From Diabrotica undecimpunctata (Eukaryota; Arthropoda; Insecta; Coleoptera; Chrysomelidae), in NCBI RefSeq assembly GCF_040954645.1, contig NC_092805.1, positions 77,140,757-77,204,756 of the forward strand: 64,000 nucleotides of DNA. Direction: 5' to 3'. The notes below the pieces were generated by a model. It saw only the letters and a program-made list of their open reading frames with translations, did not search any database and had not been told where the DNA came from. Positions 47,381 to 59,818 of the stretch are shown in pieces. The translations under genes were made by a program, and so were the position numbers. Position 1 is the stretch's first letter, and each line of letters begins with the position of its first letter.

Positions 47381-50300
47381 AGGTTTCAAGTCCAGTGCTT
47401 TATACAGGTTGGTGAATTGTTTGCAGTTGGTAAGTTTGGTATGGTTGATTCGTAGTCTTGTAATACTCGATGCTTCTCTTCTAGTTATGAAGTCTAGGGA
47501 GAGATGACCAATAAAAGATTGAAGTTTATGAAAAGTTGTTTTGCTCTTTTGTTCTAAGTTTTGTCAAGTATGCTCTACCAACTTTTTAAAAACTAATTTC
47601 GAGATTCGTTCGCTAGTTGAATTGGAGTGACTTCAGTCACCCCATGGTTGGTAGGTCTTTGGCAAAATGATCTGCTGTTTTATTACCAGTAATTCCGGTG
47701 TGAGAAGGCAGCCATATGAGAGAGACTGTTACATCGTAAGCAGAGAGATTTTGGTATTATGTCATGAATGTTTTGAACTAATAGGTACTCAGTGAAAATT
47801 CTATTGACTAAATGGATATATGAGAGTTAATCTGAACAAATGGCAATATGTCTGTTTTGATGTGAGATGCATTTAAAAGCCAACACAATACTATATAGTT
47901 CACCTGTGCAAACGTTGCATATTAAGGGTAACCGAGATGATCTTACAAGTTCATGTTTAGAGGCTACTGCACAACCAATACCAGTGGTAGTTTTAGAAGC
48001 ATCTGTATAGAGAATTAAATTCTAAAAATGCTTTCTTTATAAAAAGGTTAGAAGATTCAAGTTTGTTAAAAATAGTGAGTGAGGTATATATTGAAAGGAG
48101 ATCTTTAGCCCAGAGGGGAAGTAAAGGTAGAGGAAATGAACTAGTCAGAAAAAGGTCAATATTTTTAAGTAGTGGACAAATTAATTGAGGTAGAGGTTTT
48201 ATGATAAGGTGTTGGTTATTGTTAGTGGAAGAAGACGGCATTGTGGCAATTAGGGAATGAACGGGATTAAATGGATTTGCGGATGTTGATGCAGCATACG
48301 AAAGTAGAAGTGATATGGTATATACTCTCAATAGGACTAAAGCGAAAAGCGCTCAGACCGAGAAGTAGTTTTATTGGCACCCCATAGAAGATGACTGAGG
48401 GTTTTAAAAATGTTTAACCTTTTAAAACAATTGATTTTAAGTTCAGAGATTTGATTTTTTCAATTTAATCTGGAGTCAAACATAAAACCGAGAATTTTAC
48501 AATAATTAACAACAGAAAGTAGAGAATTGTTAAATAAAATTTGGAGTAAGGGAGTGGAAATCCCTATGAAAAATTTTATTAATTTGGCTTTGTATAAGTT
48601 TATATGAGGTTGGGACAGATTTAACATGGCAGTAAATGATTAGGTCATCAGCATATTGAACATATTTGATGGGAGGCAAATTTCGTTGATGGCAAGAATG
48701 AATAAAGTTAAACTTAATGCAGATTCTAAAGGGACACCTTAATTTTGAGGAAGAGATTAAAAAGTTTACCCTTGGCAAGGACTTTAAAGATTCTTTCAAT
48801 TAGATATTTTTTTACAAATGAGAAAATATTACCATTTAAATTATAGTGGGAGATTTTGTCAATGATTGCTTTTCAGGAGATTGAATAAAATGCCCCTTCA
48901 ACGTTCAAAGTACAGTTGCTACGACAACTTGTTAATAATTATAGATTGCTTAAGAAATGTGTGTTTGAAAAATAAAAAAGTTATCAACGTCGGAAGCCGG
49001 ATTGAGCGTCGGGAATAATATTATACTGTTTAACGAACCAAGTGAGTATTTCATTGATCATTGTTTCAAGAAGTTTGCAGGTAATACAAGTAAGAGAAAT
49101 CAGACGAAAGATATTGGAGTTATAGATGGTTGGTCAGGTTTTTTAATTGGAATGATTATAGAATTGCGTCAAACATCTGGGAATTTTTGTGTGTTCTAGA
49201 TAAGGTTATAAAAATTTCGAGAAGTTTGGAGAGAGATGTATTAGAGAGATTTTTTAAAAATATATAAAATATATCATCGGGATCATCAGCAGATTTTGTA
49301 CATGAAAACAAGGTAAATTTTAGTTTATTTAGAGTAAACAAGGCGTTCATAAACGTGACATCGTGTGGAGTTGACGAGATGGTGGAGAAAGATTAAGCGC
49401 GTAAAGAACTGGGAGTAAAAGCCATATTACTTTTATTGAATCTGTCTTCAACCCCATTAGCGAGTGTGTCGAAAATGAATTGACTGTCAGAGATAACTGT
49501 GTTGTTGAAGATGATAGGAGAAATAGTTAGGATATAGGAATGAAGGATGACTAAATTCATACGATGAAGGTTAATTTTATTGCCTTGGATTTGTGAAACA
49601 GTTTTTTTATAAATGAGAGTGGAGTTATCATATCCACAGGTAACTTTAACATCCTAATATATAAGACTAAATAATGTAAACTAAATTGTAACATATAACT
49701 TTTAACGGGTTTTTACCCAGATATTTAGTGGCTCAAATAATGTACACCTGATGATGGAATATGGATTCCGAAAACGATTTGTCTTCATGACATAACCCGT
49801 TTGTGTTCGTTTGTTTTTTGTAATGATCTTTCTTTTATCTTAGTATAGATTAGGGCAAGATCTTTCATTAACGATTGTCAGCGGTATGTCAGTGGTAAAT
49901 TTACTGGCTTCATTTAGAGGGTCGTTGGTGCCTAAGGAATTTTCGAGAAATTTTTCAAGATCATTCTAGAAAACTCTAATTTTTGTGTTTATATAGGATT
50001 TGAGTGCAGCTTTTAGTTCGAAATAGTTTATACGAGAGTTCGGATAATTGGTATCTTGTGAAACTGAGGATGAATAATGAAAGGGCGAAGGAAGAAAAGA
50101 GTATATATGGTTAGGTCCAGATTTGTTGCAAAACTTTTATTTTAAATTTTCTGCCAGAATCTTGGCTGTCTCTTAATTGTCAAGGATAACCTTTCGATTA
50201 AAAAAGAGATTGGATATTTTAAGGTTATTTTTTATTAACAATTTTTTTCCACACTGGACTTGGGCTAGTATTTGAAGTACATAAAGTTTTCTTACTTAAT

Positions 50301-51600
50301 TAAATATCGTGTCTAAATTTGGCAAAAGATGAAGTAAAAATATTCAGAGAGCAGAAAAAATGAATAAATACGAGAGAAAGAGAGAAATTCTATTCATCAT
50401 GTATGCTGTGATTAGATTTGACATCAGAAGATTTATCAGAGGATGCACTTATATATACTCTTGTAAGTCGGAGGTAGGCTGTTCTTTTAACTTTTTTAAG
50501 ATTCTAGTGATACGATTTTTTAGTGATCTTTTCCTTGTACCTATGTAGAGCTGCAATAAGTCCTTTTGAATACCATCTATGTTGGAGGATTTTTAAGCTT
50601 CTTGTAGTGGGGTGATACATACAAAAGAGTTCTCAAGAAGTGTAATAAGTTGCGTGGAATTGAGTGTAAAATTAGTCAGATTATCTTTGTAAATCATTTC
50701 TATAGCGGAAATATAATAAGGTTTCATCGAGTAATCCAATCAAAGATTAGATTTGGACATTTTTTGGCTGGTTTGGGTGGCATCGAAAATGCCGAAGGAG
50801 GAAAAGAACTTAATAGAGCAAGAATACCGGATGAAGATAGAATGGTAGGAGTATCAGGAGGACTGTCATTGAAGTGTCCCCTTTTTTGTCCTACTGCCAA
50901 CATGGGCTTTAAATTAGTACGACGAGGGATGGATAAATCCATAATGGCAGCCAGGATGGGTATGTAGTTAACGGAGATGGACTCAATTTCCGAAGATAGA
51001 AATTCTTTTGATGAAGTTAAGGATTTAGGATTAAGGACTCCTTAGAGTCAGCTAAAAATGAAGAAGAGGGAGGAGCATTAGCTGCAATGAGTGTGTGATC
51101 TGGTCAACTGGAGACTTTGGAATCAGACCCCACGGTAAGACCCGTAAGCTTACAAAGAAAACACTATAGTCTGTCAGAGAATAAAAATATTTTAAAGGAT
51201 GTATTTTTATGGTTAATTAACAGAGAAGATTGCACTTCAAAGTTCACCTTGTCAGCGATTACAAATGTTACCCTAGGAAAACTCCTGATATATGCCTATT
51301 GATCATCTGATGTTCCGTATTTTTTAGGGACGGCTCGATTAGTGAATGCGGGATGGAAGGAGATACATTTGAAATAAGGATTCTTTTGGTCGCAGAAAGA
51401 AGCCTGCAGATAAAGATGACGGTGGAATTAATTATGACGTTCGGTGTATTAGTTGATCAACGATGTCGGTAGAAGTGAGAAAAACGCAGATTCGATTATT
51501 CGAAATGCGAGATGTAAAAGTAATATTTTTTTGTTAAACTATTTCACCAATTTCTTTAATATATTTAAATAAAACGTATTCAAAATGGAGTGCATGACAA
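47381..51600 (-). pseudogene. Degraded I/R1-like LINE (LINE-4)
   Basis: Minus-strand pieces in order. A linker with TSPSPVWKKI-like sequence lies near 50250. RT fingers (ADDPDDIFYIFLKNLSNTSL, 49300-49150) follow, then motif A as VEGAFYSIS near 48890, YVQYADDLIIYCH (open piece 48799-48530), and RNase H with YTDASKTTTGIGCAV, GELYSIVLAFK, ICSD and WLPSHTGITGNKTADHFAK (48010-47650). The C-terminus TRLRINHTKLTN is near 47440. Upstream pieces at 50640-51500 look like ORF1 (C-F-L-C-K-L-T-G) but are weak. Endonuclease was not found. Confidence 0.68.
49655..49845 (+). ncRNA. Hammerhead-ribozyme-like motif in a Penelope-type insert
   Basis: At about 49757, CTGATGA is followed by a hairpin (GGAAT, ATGG, ATTCC) and then GAAA, the CUGAUGA-stem II-GAAA core of a hammerhead. 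AACGATTTGTC follows and could form a tiny stem III ending in GUC. Distal ATGT/ACAT words may pair as stem I, but stem I next to the core is poor. Hammerheads of this layout are known from Penelope-like elements. The segment interrupts LINE-4 and lies on the same strand as the RT fragment at 47086. Confidence 0.45.
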
Positions 51601-53827
51601 TAACTTGTTCCCTTTTAGAAAACGAACGAGGAGGAGGTCTAGAGACTGCGGCAACGACATATGATTTTGGGTTGGAGTTGAAGTTGTTTTGTGTAAATGT
51701 AAATATTTAATTGCTGTTCATGATGTGTAGTCCTGGTTACCCAGACCGTAACACAATACCTAAATGTGAGTACCTAATAGACCCTCTCCCAAACTGGAAA
51801 GAAAGAAAAAAGGATCTCACCTATTTCTTGGGATTTTCACTGGTTTTCTTTAATTACACCAATATAGCCGCAATAAAATTCGACTATTGAAATATAAAAC
51901 CAACATTGATACTCATTTTCTTATCACATTTTGATTAAAGAACTTCGCTTCGTATTGTTAACTCGTCGATGAATTACTTTATCTGTTTAACACTGTTTAA
52001 ATCTTTAAAATCCGTGAGGAACTTTAAAAAGGATGTTTAACCTTTGACAGTTATTTGACGTTTTTTGAATCGATTATTTGAAGCTTTATTTGTAAACTTC
52101 AACATTTTATTAAAAAAACAGTTTGAAAAAGTGCTTTTTAGCTTCTACTACTTTTGATATTTTTTATGTCATACGGCTGTACGTAGGCTCAATGAAAAGC
52201 TGGTGTAAAAGCACAATTAAAAAAAAAACAGAAATTTCCATAACTCCAGAATAACTCATAAACTGTATGGTCGTTCTGTATGATATTTAGCACACTTTAA
52301 AAACTCATTAACTGCCATAATTTTAAATAGTTGTATTACATATCGTTATGCAAAAAAGAAAGTTATTTATATTTATATTATTTATATTTATATTAACATT
52401 TATAAATTTTACTTTAAAAATAAGGGTTTTTAAATTATCTCGGTCAATTCTTTATGTATTTTAATTATAAAAATCTCAATATTAGAGAACATTTTATGAT
52501 CTATAACTTTTATTTTAATCATATATCTCTAACATGAATAAGTAACGTTTTATGCGCATAACCTTTGTTCACTTTTTACGATTGTTTAATAAAAAAGCAA
52601 AGCAAAATTAGCTGTAGTCTTTACATAATTGTCATCAGCTACCCCTCATATACCTTTTAGAGACTTTAAATATCTGTTTAAGATTTTTTCAGCTTTTTTA
52701 GAGTTGTAGATCATAAAAAGTTACGTAATTTTTAAGAGTATCCAAATTAAAATACATGAAACTATTAACCGAAAGAGTTGCAAAAAAACCTTATTTTTGC
52801 AGTTATTTATAAATTATAATAACTCTTTTTTTGCGCAGACATGTAACATAGCTCCTTGAAATTATGTAAATGAATAAGTTATTAAAGTACGCTAAATATC
52901 AATCAGAGCAAATAGTTTATAGGTTATTTAATCTGTTTATAAACATTTATAATAACGTTGATATCGTTTATGCCACAAACTTATTTAGAGGCTTATGAAA
53001 AACTGGTGAAAAACACACTTTCTAAAAAAAAACAGAATCTTCTATGACCATTACTAGGCAAGAGAGCATTTTATATTTAAAACCAAAGCATTTTATTTTT
53101 AAAAAAATACTTCCATTGTCTATCAACAGTAAGAGCTGAAAATTGAAGGGACACTAAATGAAGATCTGAATTGTGCGTTCCAACTTACATATGGCATATG
53201 CGGTAAAGAAGTAAAAATTTATAACTCGTTAAAATGATGGTATTCGTAAAATACCGTTTCGGAAAAGTAGAATGGAGAACCATTTGAGCTCGTTTTTTTT
53301 TTTTAGATTTGAACTTTTTCAAAATGAAGCGCGATTGCAAAATTTGCAATATCTTGGCTTCTGTGGCACGTAAAACATAAATTTTTTTTAAACTGGGATA
53401 GCTCAACAAAAAGTTGTTTACATTATCGCTTTCTACGATAAACAAATCGTCACTATTTTTATTGGTTACATTACATACCATTATGGAAACTCACAAATGG
53501 AAGAAATTTTTGAATCTACAATTTTCTACTTTTCAATACAATAACTAAAAATAGCTAAAGAAATACATATTTAAATATCTAATACTTTGTTTATGTTTAT
53601 TAACTTGATATTTATTCACTAATTTGTTTTTCCGAAGTTTATTATATCATAATTATAATACCAACGAAAACGTAAAATTCAAATTAATGCATCTCGAATA
53701 TAACGCGTGCACCCTGGCGATAATAAAAAATGATGAATGAAAAAAAAAATAAACATATTTTCAAGTTAATTGCGTAACGGAAACGGTGTAAAATAAAAGA
53801 ATATAAAAAAAGTTTCTATTTACTTAC
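51601..53827. other. P-2 internal or intron region, no secure gene
   Basis: Mostly AT-rich. Two direct repeat-like stretches (GAAAAGCTGGTGTAAAAGCAC near 52192 and GAAAAACTGGTGAAAAACACAC near 52998) suggest a decayed duplicated or inverted element. A 98-codon minus frame at 53185-53481 has no recognisable domain; it could be a later P-2 exon, but this is not supported. Confidence 0.4.
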
Positions 53828-53950
53828 CAGAGTGTAATATCCATCTTTGACAAGCCGAAGGATTTTTGTCGGAAATCTGAACATTCTTAATCCATGAATT
53901 TTGTATGGTGATAAACCACATTTGTAATAACAACAAATATTTCCGGCCAT
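53828..53950 (-). pseudogene. P-2 transposase, THAP exon 1
   Basis: The minus strand shows an acceptor TTTTTTTACAG, then ATG (53950), an exon and a GTAAGT donor (53827-53822). It encodes MAGNICCYYKCGLSPYKIHG, LRMFRFPTK. After a one-base shift in an A run it continues NPSACQRWILHSG. This is the first half of a THAP finger (C-x-x-x-C, F-R-F-P, conserved Trp). The acceptor before ATG parallels P-1. Only the frame change speaks against function. Confidence 0.68.
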
Positions 53951-54561
53951 CTGTAAAAAAACCATTTATTTATTATGGAAGTAACATTATTTTAATTTAA
54001 AATCACTTTTTTCAAATATTATCGAATGTATGTATTATCCGGTAAAATTTATTTCTGAATAACTAATTTGTTCATTTCTCATACAATGTTTTTTTATGTT
54101 TTAAACACATATAATTAAAATGTTTTACTTACCTCGGACCAAATTTTTGTAATACACTTCCAAATAAAATAAAATATTTAAATTCTTTAAACTTATTTAG
54201 ATATAGGAAGATTTAGAAGCCACAGTACGTTTATGTACAATTTTAGTTGCCACGATATTTACTAGTTGATAGTAATAACTCTATTTTAAATGAATACGTT
54301 GTGATTCATGGTCTGTTTTTGTAATATTTTTATTTGTAAGTAAACCTGTTGCTACTATGTCAGTGAAATATTGCAACGCTGGTTAATTTAATTCAGTGGA
54401 TCAAAAATGGACGTTTAGTTTAGTATTTAACTTTTTCACTTAGCACCATCTAGTATAATGTATATCAAACAAACAATGGTATATTAAAATCTATTGAGAC
54501 AGAAAGAGTGGTGACATCTAGTGACTGTCTCAATTAGAATCAAACAAATTTATACATTGCG

Positions 54562-54589
54562 TTGGCTAACTAGTCCTATTTAAACAATG
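54562..54589 (-). repeat. P-2 terminal inverted repeat (high-coordinate end)
   Basis: Ends CTAGTCCTATTTAAACAATG, the inverse of 39473-39500; ATATTAG follows. Confidence 0.9.
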
Positions 54590-57465
54590 ATATTAGTGTA
54601 ATAAGTAGTGTAATAGTTAGCAGTAATTTTAGTGTAATCGTCAATGTAGGTAAGAATAGATTAAGTAGTAATGATTTGAAATGGATTTTACAAGATAGTA
54701 AATTAACAAGATGGTCACAATTAGAGAACTTACTTTCTCGATATAGTTCTGCTTTTGAGATAAGCGATAACAATTTTGAGTATTACATTCAAAAATCTTC
54801 TGAGAATATTCAAGGGGCTATAGACAGTTGTGATGAATACAAAAAACAAATGGATGCTTTAAAATTAATTTTTGATCAATTAAAAAATATGTCACAACAT
54901 AGAAAACAGTACAGCATTGAATCTATGTTATTTGCACTGGATATTTATAACAAATCACCTATAGCATATGAGAGAATATTTATTACTTCCATCTAAATGA
55001 CATTTACAGCAAATTTCAACAAATATGTTCATTTCTCCTGATAATGATACAAGTAACAATCATTATTTAAAACATATATCTTCAACTCTCTCAATGAGGG
55101 AGAAGATAGTTGCACTTTTTGTTGATGAAATATATTTAAAACAAAATTTCCAATACAAGTCACAATCAATAACTGGTTATGCCCAGAATAACCCTACTAA
55201 ATTAAGTCGTACTGTTCAAATTTTCATGATTTCATCTGTGTTTGTAAATTTCAAAGGGGTTGTAAAATTACTCCCTGTTAATAACATGAAAGGCACTGAA
55301 CTAAAAGATTATGTTTTAGAAATTATCAAACAAATTCAAGGTATTGGCTTTAAAGTTTTATGTATTATCACAGATAATAATCGAATCGACCAAAAGAATG
55401 TTTCAGCAGCTTTCAGAAAATATTTTTATTGAAAATCCCAATTTTGAAAGTGAAAATATTGTTTTGTTATATGATGTAGTGCACATTTTTAAAAATATAA
55501 GAAACAATTGGTTGAATTTGCATGAGGTCACAAAAACGTTTGTATATCCAGATATAAACACCAATGCTATTCGTAGGGCCTCTTTTCTAGAAATTAGAAA
55601 TTTTTTTAAATTGGAGCAGAATAAAATAACAAAAAGAGCTTTTAAATTAAATTATAAGACAGTTTACCCAAACAAGTTGGAACGTCAAAATATTAAATTA
55701 GTCTATAATTTATTTCATGACTCTACTATAAGTGCAATGCAATGTGTTTCAGAAGACCTTCATACTTTTCTAAAACTAATAAAAACTTGGTGGGATATTG
55801 TAAATACAAAAAATAAATTCAAAGGTTTTCAGAAAAGGAATGACTGGTCCATGCCAATATTTTCTATAGACTCAGAAAGTGTTAAGTTTTTACAAAAGTT
55901 TGTTGCTTGGCTTGATTCTTGGCATCAAGACACTAATTTAATTGGGTTAACTAAGGACAAAGTTATAGAAAAAGTTAAAGAATATATATACTTAGGACAA
56001 AAAATAATACTAAATAGGGAAATTCAAACTGAAGAAATAAAAAGAAGAAGAAAGTTAGCTTGGGCAGCATTCGGTAAACTAAACTATATACTCAGAAATC
56101 AACAAATTCAATTACATCTTAGATCTAAAGTTTTTGATGCATGCATTATTCCGATATTAACTTATGCGGCACAAACATGGACAATCACAAAAAAGAATAT
56201 GAATATACTTAGAGTCACTCAACACGCGATGGAAAGAGCAATGCTGGGTATATCACTTAAGGACAAGAAAACAAACACATGGATAAGACAGAAAACCAAA
56301 ATCACCGATGTGGTGCAAAAATCATTAAAGTTGAAATGGGAATATGCTGGACATGTAGCTAGGAGCGATCTAAACAAATGGCACAGATCAATTTTAACCT
56401 GGAGACCATACCAACACAAAAGACCCAGAGGCAGACCTCCTATGAGATGGACAGATGATCTGAAAAGGACGGCCGGGAAAAATTGGCTACAAGTAGCGTA
56501 CAATAAAAAACAATGGAAAGGAAGACTTAAAGAGGCTTATGTTCAGATGTGGACGTGAATGGCTAGACGAAGAAGAAGAAGAACTAAGGACACATATAAG
56601 GCCCTTCGAAGAAGTACCAATGCATTAATAGAACTTGTTTTGTATTGTTTTTCGAAGTGTGAAATAGATTATATTTTATTAGGAAAATTTCAAAGTGACT
56701 ACTTGGAAAAACGTTTTGGTCAGTACCGTAATTTGTCTGGATGCAACTATAATGTTTCATTTTGCCAAATAATTGAATCTGAAAAGAAAATCAGAATACA
56801 CCATATTTTAAAAAATTGTCTAGCTGATGGTAATAATTTTAAAAAATTACTATCGAACGACACCTCAGATGAAGTGGTTATAAATGTTCCAGACAAATTA
56901 TTAGAAGTACTTGAATCAAATTATCTTGAATGTTACAAATTAGATGAACCAACACAATCATATATATATATGGTTATGTTGCTCATCAAATTAATAAAAC
57001 TACACATTTTTGTGAGCAGTGTAAAGACTTGGCATTTGAGAGTAAAGGAAACACAAATAATGAAGAGTATTTTAATTACTTTCAGAGAGGAGGTTTATGT
57101 TTGGCTAAAGATGCCATAAAATTTATTTATTTCCACTTGTGTGCCATTTTTGAATTTATAATCAACTCTGCACAACTTGAAGCACTATTCTTACAACAAA
57201 ATTGTCACCAAAATATATTAACATTTTTAACCTTACAGAGTTTACAACATGGTTTTTGTGTATATTTTGATGAAGTATGTGTATGTGGAGAAAAATCCCT
57301 TTGAGTTTATTCTGAGGCTTTAAAAATAATGAGTAATATTGTTTTAAATAATTACACAAAAAATATAAATAGTAATAATCAGGCACTTAAACGTGCAAAA
57401 CAAAAAAATACATTAGAAAATAATAAAGATCGGAAGAAAAGAAAATTATCTACATTTATAACATA
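54590..57465 (+). pseudogene. P-1 transposase, catalytic and C-terminal parts
   Basis: It continues P-1 right after the P-2 insertion. 54676-54996: KWILQDSKLTRWSQLENLLS, SIESMLFALDIYNKSPIAYE. 55025-55432: IVALFVDEIYLKQNFQYKSQ, VQIFMISSVFVNFKGVVKLL and LCIITDNN, with catalytic Asp residues. 55380-55948: LLYDVVHIFKNIRNNWLN and WHQDTNLIGLTKD. After a LINE insert, 56582-57465: LEKRFGQYRNLSGCNYNVS, EKKIRIHH, HFCEQCKD, then a basic tail ending STFIT. Breaks: a shift and TGA near 54985, a one-base shift near 55400, a shift at a TATATA run near 56970 and a TGA at 57302. P/THAP9 family assignment is firm. Confidence 0.88.
55960..56581 (+). mobile_element. LINE 3' fragment inserted in the P-1 transposase
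   Basis: Exactly flanked by AACTAAGGACA (55949-55959 and 56582-56592), an 11-bp target duplication. It codes an RT C-terminus (EYIYLGQKIILNREIQTEEI, IIPILTYAAQTWTITKK, RRPRGRPPMRWTDDL) and ends in a GAA-repeat tail. The insert plus duplication is 633 bp, a multiple of three, so it lies in frame with the transposase. Only the LINE's own TGA at 56556 ends the fused frame. Confidence 0.9.
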
Positions 57466-57557
57466 AATCTAAGTATGTTTGTAATCACTTTTAAAATACT
57501 TATTTTAGTACAAGTAATGCCTTTATGTAGTTACCACAACTTTGACAAAAAAACTTT

Positions 57558-57835
57558 TCTTCTTCGTCTAATGGAGCTACAACCCTTTGTGAGTCTTGGC
57601 CTGCTTAACAATGTGCTTCCATTCTGCCCTGTCAGATACTTTCCTTCGCCACTTCCGGATGTTCTTGTTTTTAAGATCCCCATCTACGTCTGTCCATATT
57701 TTATGGGGCCTTCCTGTTGTTCTATTTTCTTAGGGCTTCTATCTCTGGATTACATTTACAGCTCGATTATCTGGCATTCTTTCTAAGTCACCAAACCAGA
57801 TAATATTACGATTTTCATATAATCGAAGATAAAAT
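57558..57835 (-). pseudogene. LINE 3' fragment with GAA-type tail
   Basis: The minus strand reads WFGDLERMPDNRAVNVI, GRPHKIWTDVDGDLKNKNIR and EWKHIVKQAKTHKGL, then a GAAGAAAAG tail. This is the RT C-terminus of an RTE/R4-like LINE, lying between the P-1 stop and its right end. Confidence 0.72.
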
Positions 57836-57844
57836 ACATAACAA

Positions 57845-57849
<5 letters not shown>

Positions 57850-57934
<85 letters not shown>
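57850..57934. repeat. (TA)n tail of the LINE at 57850-58755
   Basis: TA run starting right after the RT C-terminus on the minus strand. Confidence 0.93.
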
Positions 57935-57937
<3 letters not shown>

Positions 57938-58755
57938 GGGATTCTACAGTATTCACTGCCTTCCCTCGCTCAACCGTTTCCATCTCTCTCTGTTGTTCCA
58001 TTCTCCATCGTTTAGTCCTCTCTTACTCATGGCGTCGTCTACTTCGTTCCTCCAGGATTTTCGGGGTCGTCCTCTTTTCCTCCTTCCTATGGGGCTCCAT
58101 TCGGTTATTTTCTTTATCCATCTGCTGTCGCTAGTTCTTCTTACGTGTCCATACCACTTTAGTCTTTTTTGTTCTATATATGTTAGTATGTCTGTTTCTA
58201 TTGATGTTCTTTGCTTTATTTCGTCATTACTTCTCCTATCCATTCTTGTTACTCTGCAGCATCTTCGCAGGCATTCCATCTCTGTTGCTACTATCTTACT
58301 GCTGATTTTCTTGTTTATGATCCAATTTTCAGCCCCATATGTCATAATACTTCGCACTAATGTTTTATAAATCTGCGTTTTTGTCTTCATATTTAGGTGT
58401 CTATCCCACCATACTGAGTTAAGTTGTCGGATTGCTGTTCTTGTTTGTCCTAATCTTTGTGTAATTTCTTCCTCTGTTGTTGCCTTTTTCGTGATTATAA
58501 ACCCCAGGTATTTGAATTTATCCTTTCCTTTGATTGTTACGTTGTCATCAATCTGTAGATCTTCTATGTCTTCTTCACTTGTAGATAGGTACTCTGTTTT
58601 CGCGAGGTTAATATCTAGGCCAGCCTTGGTATATTCTTCTTGTAGTTTCTTCATCATGTAGCTGAGGTCGTCTTGGTCTTGTGCAATCACTACTTGATCG
58701 TCTGCAAAACTTAATGTATATAGGTATTCGTTCCGTACCGGTACTCCCATGCCTT
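57850..58755 (-). pseudogene. LINE RT 3' half with (TA)n tail
   Basis: The minus frame 58750-57953 is open: YLYTLSFADDQVVIAQDQDD (catalytic FADD), DKFKYLGFIITKKATTEEEI, LVRSIMTYGAENWIINKK, WYGHVRRTSD, RRKRGRPRKSWRNEVDDAM and ERWKRLSEGRQ. It is followed directly by about 85 bp of TA (57850-57934). It matches the family of the insert at 35847, which also ends in TA. The 5' end is at a junction near 58755. Confidence 0.82.
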
Positions 58756-59165
58756 CACGATTTCATGCCCATGATTTATAACAAATATAAATCACCTAAA
58801 TTACAAAACTTTTTTTATATATTGTCTAGATACAGTACATTTATATCCAATTTTCTAACAACAGTTTCTAAAGTTAAATTAAAAAGTATTGTTGATAAGG
58901 CATCACCTTGCCCAACTCCATTTTCAATATAAATGCCTCTGTCATATCTCCATCTATTCTCACCATAGCTTTGGAACTCTCCAAAGTCATTTGTATAAGT
59001 TTAACTAACTTATTGGGCATCCCTAACATAGATAGTTGCTTTAACATCTTTTGTCGATCTACTCCATCAAACACCTATTTGAAATTGATATACAAGTTGT
59101 TAAATGGTATGTTACATTCAACACATTTTTCATGTATACCTCTAAACATATGTATTTGGTCTGTA
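58756..59165 (-). pseudogene. Fragment of a different LINE RT palm
   Basis: The minus strand reads LYINFK.VFDGVDRQKMLKQL and SMLGMPNKLVKLIQMTLESS, then TEAFILKMELGKVMPYQQ in place of G-x-x-Q-G-D, then degraded sequence. Motif A and the approach to motif B are clear. The FADD part of the neighbour does not continue it, so two LINEs abut here. Confidence 0.65.
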
Positions 59166-59786
59166 TGACAAAAAACCCATTCATATTTAAAATTGCTACT
59201 TGCATATACCTAAGTATGAAAATTCAACAATAGTTTAAGTAAATAGTAAAACATTTTTTAATTTTCTATTTAATTATTCTTAGTTTAGAATTATTAGATT
59301 AATTTAGAACCATATTTATATTGTATCTGATTTCTTAGGATGAATTTTTTGATAATAATACAGTAAGTTTTTACTTAACAAATTTTATATCTTTTGTATT
59401 TTTAATAATTTTTTAAAATGTTGTGTTAATGTTAATTGTGTTATTTATATGCTTAAGTACTTAATATTTAAAATTTCTAGTGATTCTTGACTTGATGACT
59501 GCATTTGATTGTAAGACTAACTGTTTGAAACTATATTTTAAGTGCAATAAATTTTACTCTACTGATTATTTTATTTATAATATAACCTTAATAATAATAA
59601 AACTTTATATATATTTATTAGGTATATATAAGGTTTTATTAATTTTATTTCCCTAAAAATATTTCTTTAATGAGTTGAAGTTTTCAAAATATCAGTTTCC
59701 TAAAATTCAAATTAGTTTGATTTTCTAGTAGACCTTACAGCTGACTATCGGACTACCGACGTCATAGAATGCGGTGTTGCCATTTT
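59166..59786. other. P-1 3' region, AT-rich
   Basis: No coding similarity; AATAAA words occur. Leads into the right terminal repeat. Confidence 0.5.
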
Positions 59787-59818
59787 TACTTCATGGCTTG
59801 GAAGTTAAGGTGGCTGTG
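59787..59818 (-). repeat. P-1 right terminal inverted repeat
   Basis: Inverse partner of 38569-38600, ending ...AGGTGGCTGTG, followed by CTACAGG. Confidence 0.93.

Larger units (their letters stand above)
39466..54596 (-). mobile_element. Second THAP/P-like element (P-2) inserted in P-1, opposite orientation
   Basis: CATTGTTTAAATAGGACTAG... at 39473 is the inverse of the sequence ending at 54589, exact for 24 bp (through AGTTAG) and then CAA. ATATTAG flanks both ends (39466-39472 and 54590-54596), a 7-bp duplication of P-1 sequence. A minus-strand THAP exon lies near the right end at 53828-53950. Much of the 15 kb is later cargo (gypsy, Penelope-like, LINE). The rest of a P-2 transposase was not recognised, so it may be a deletion derivative. 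Confidence 0.82.
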
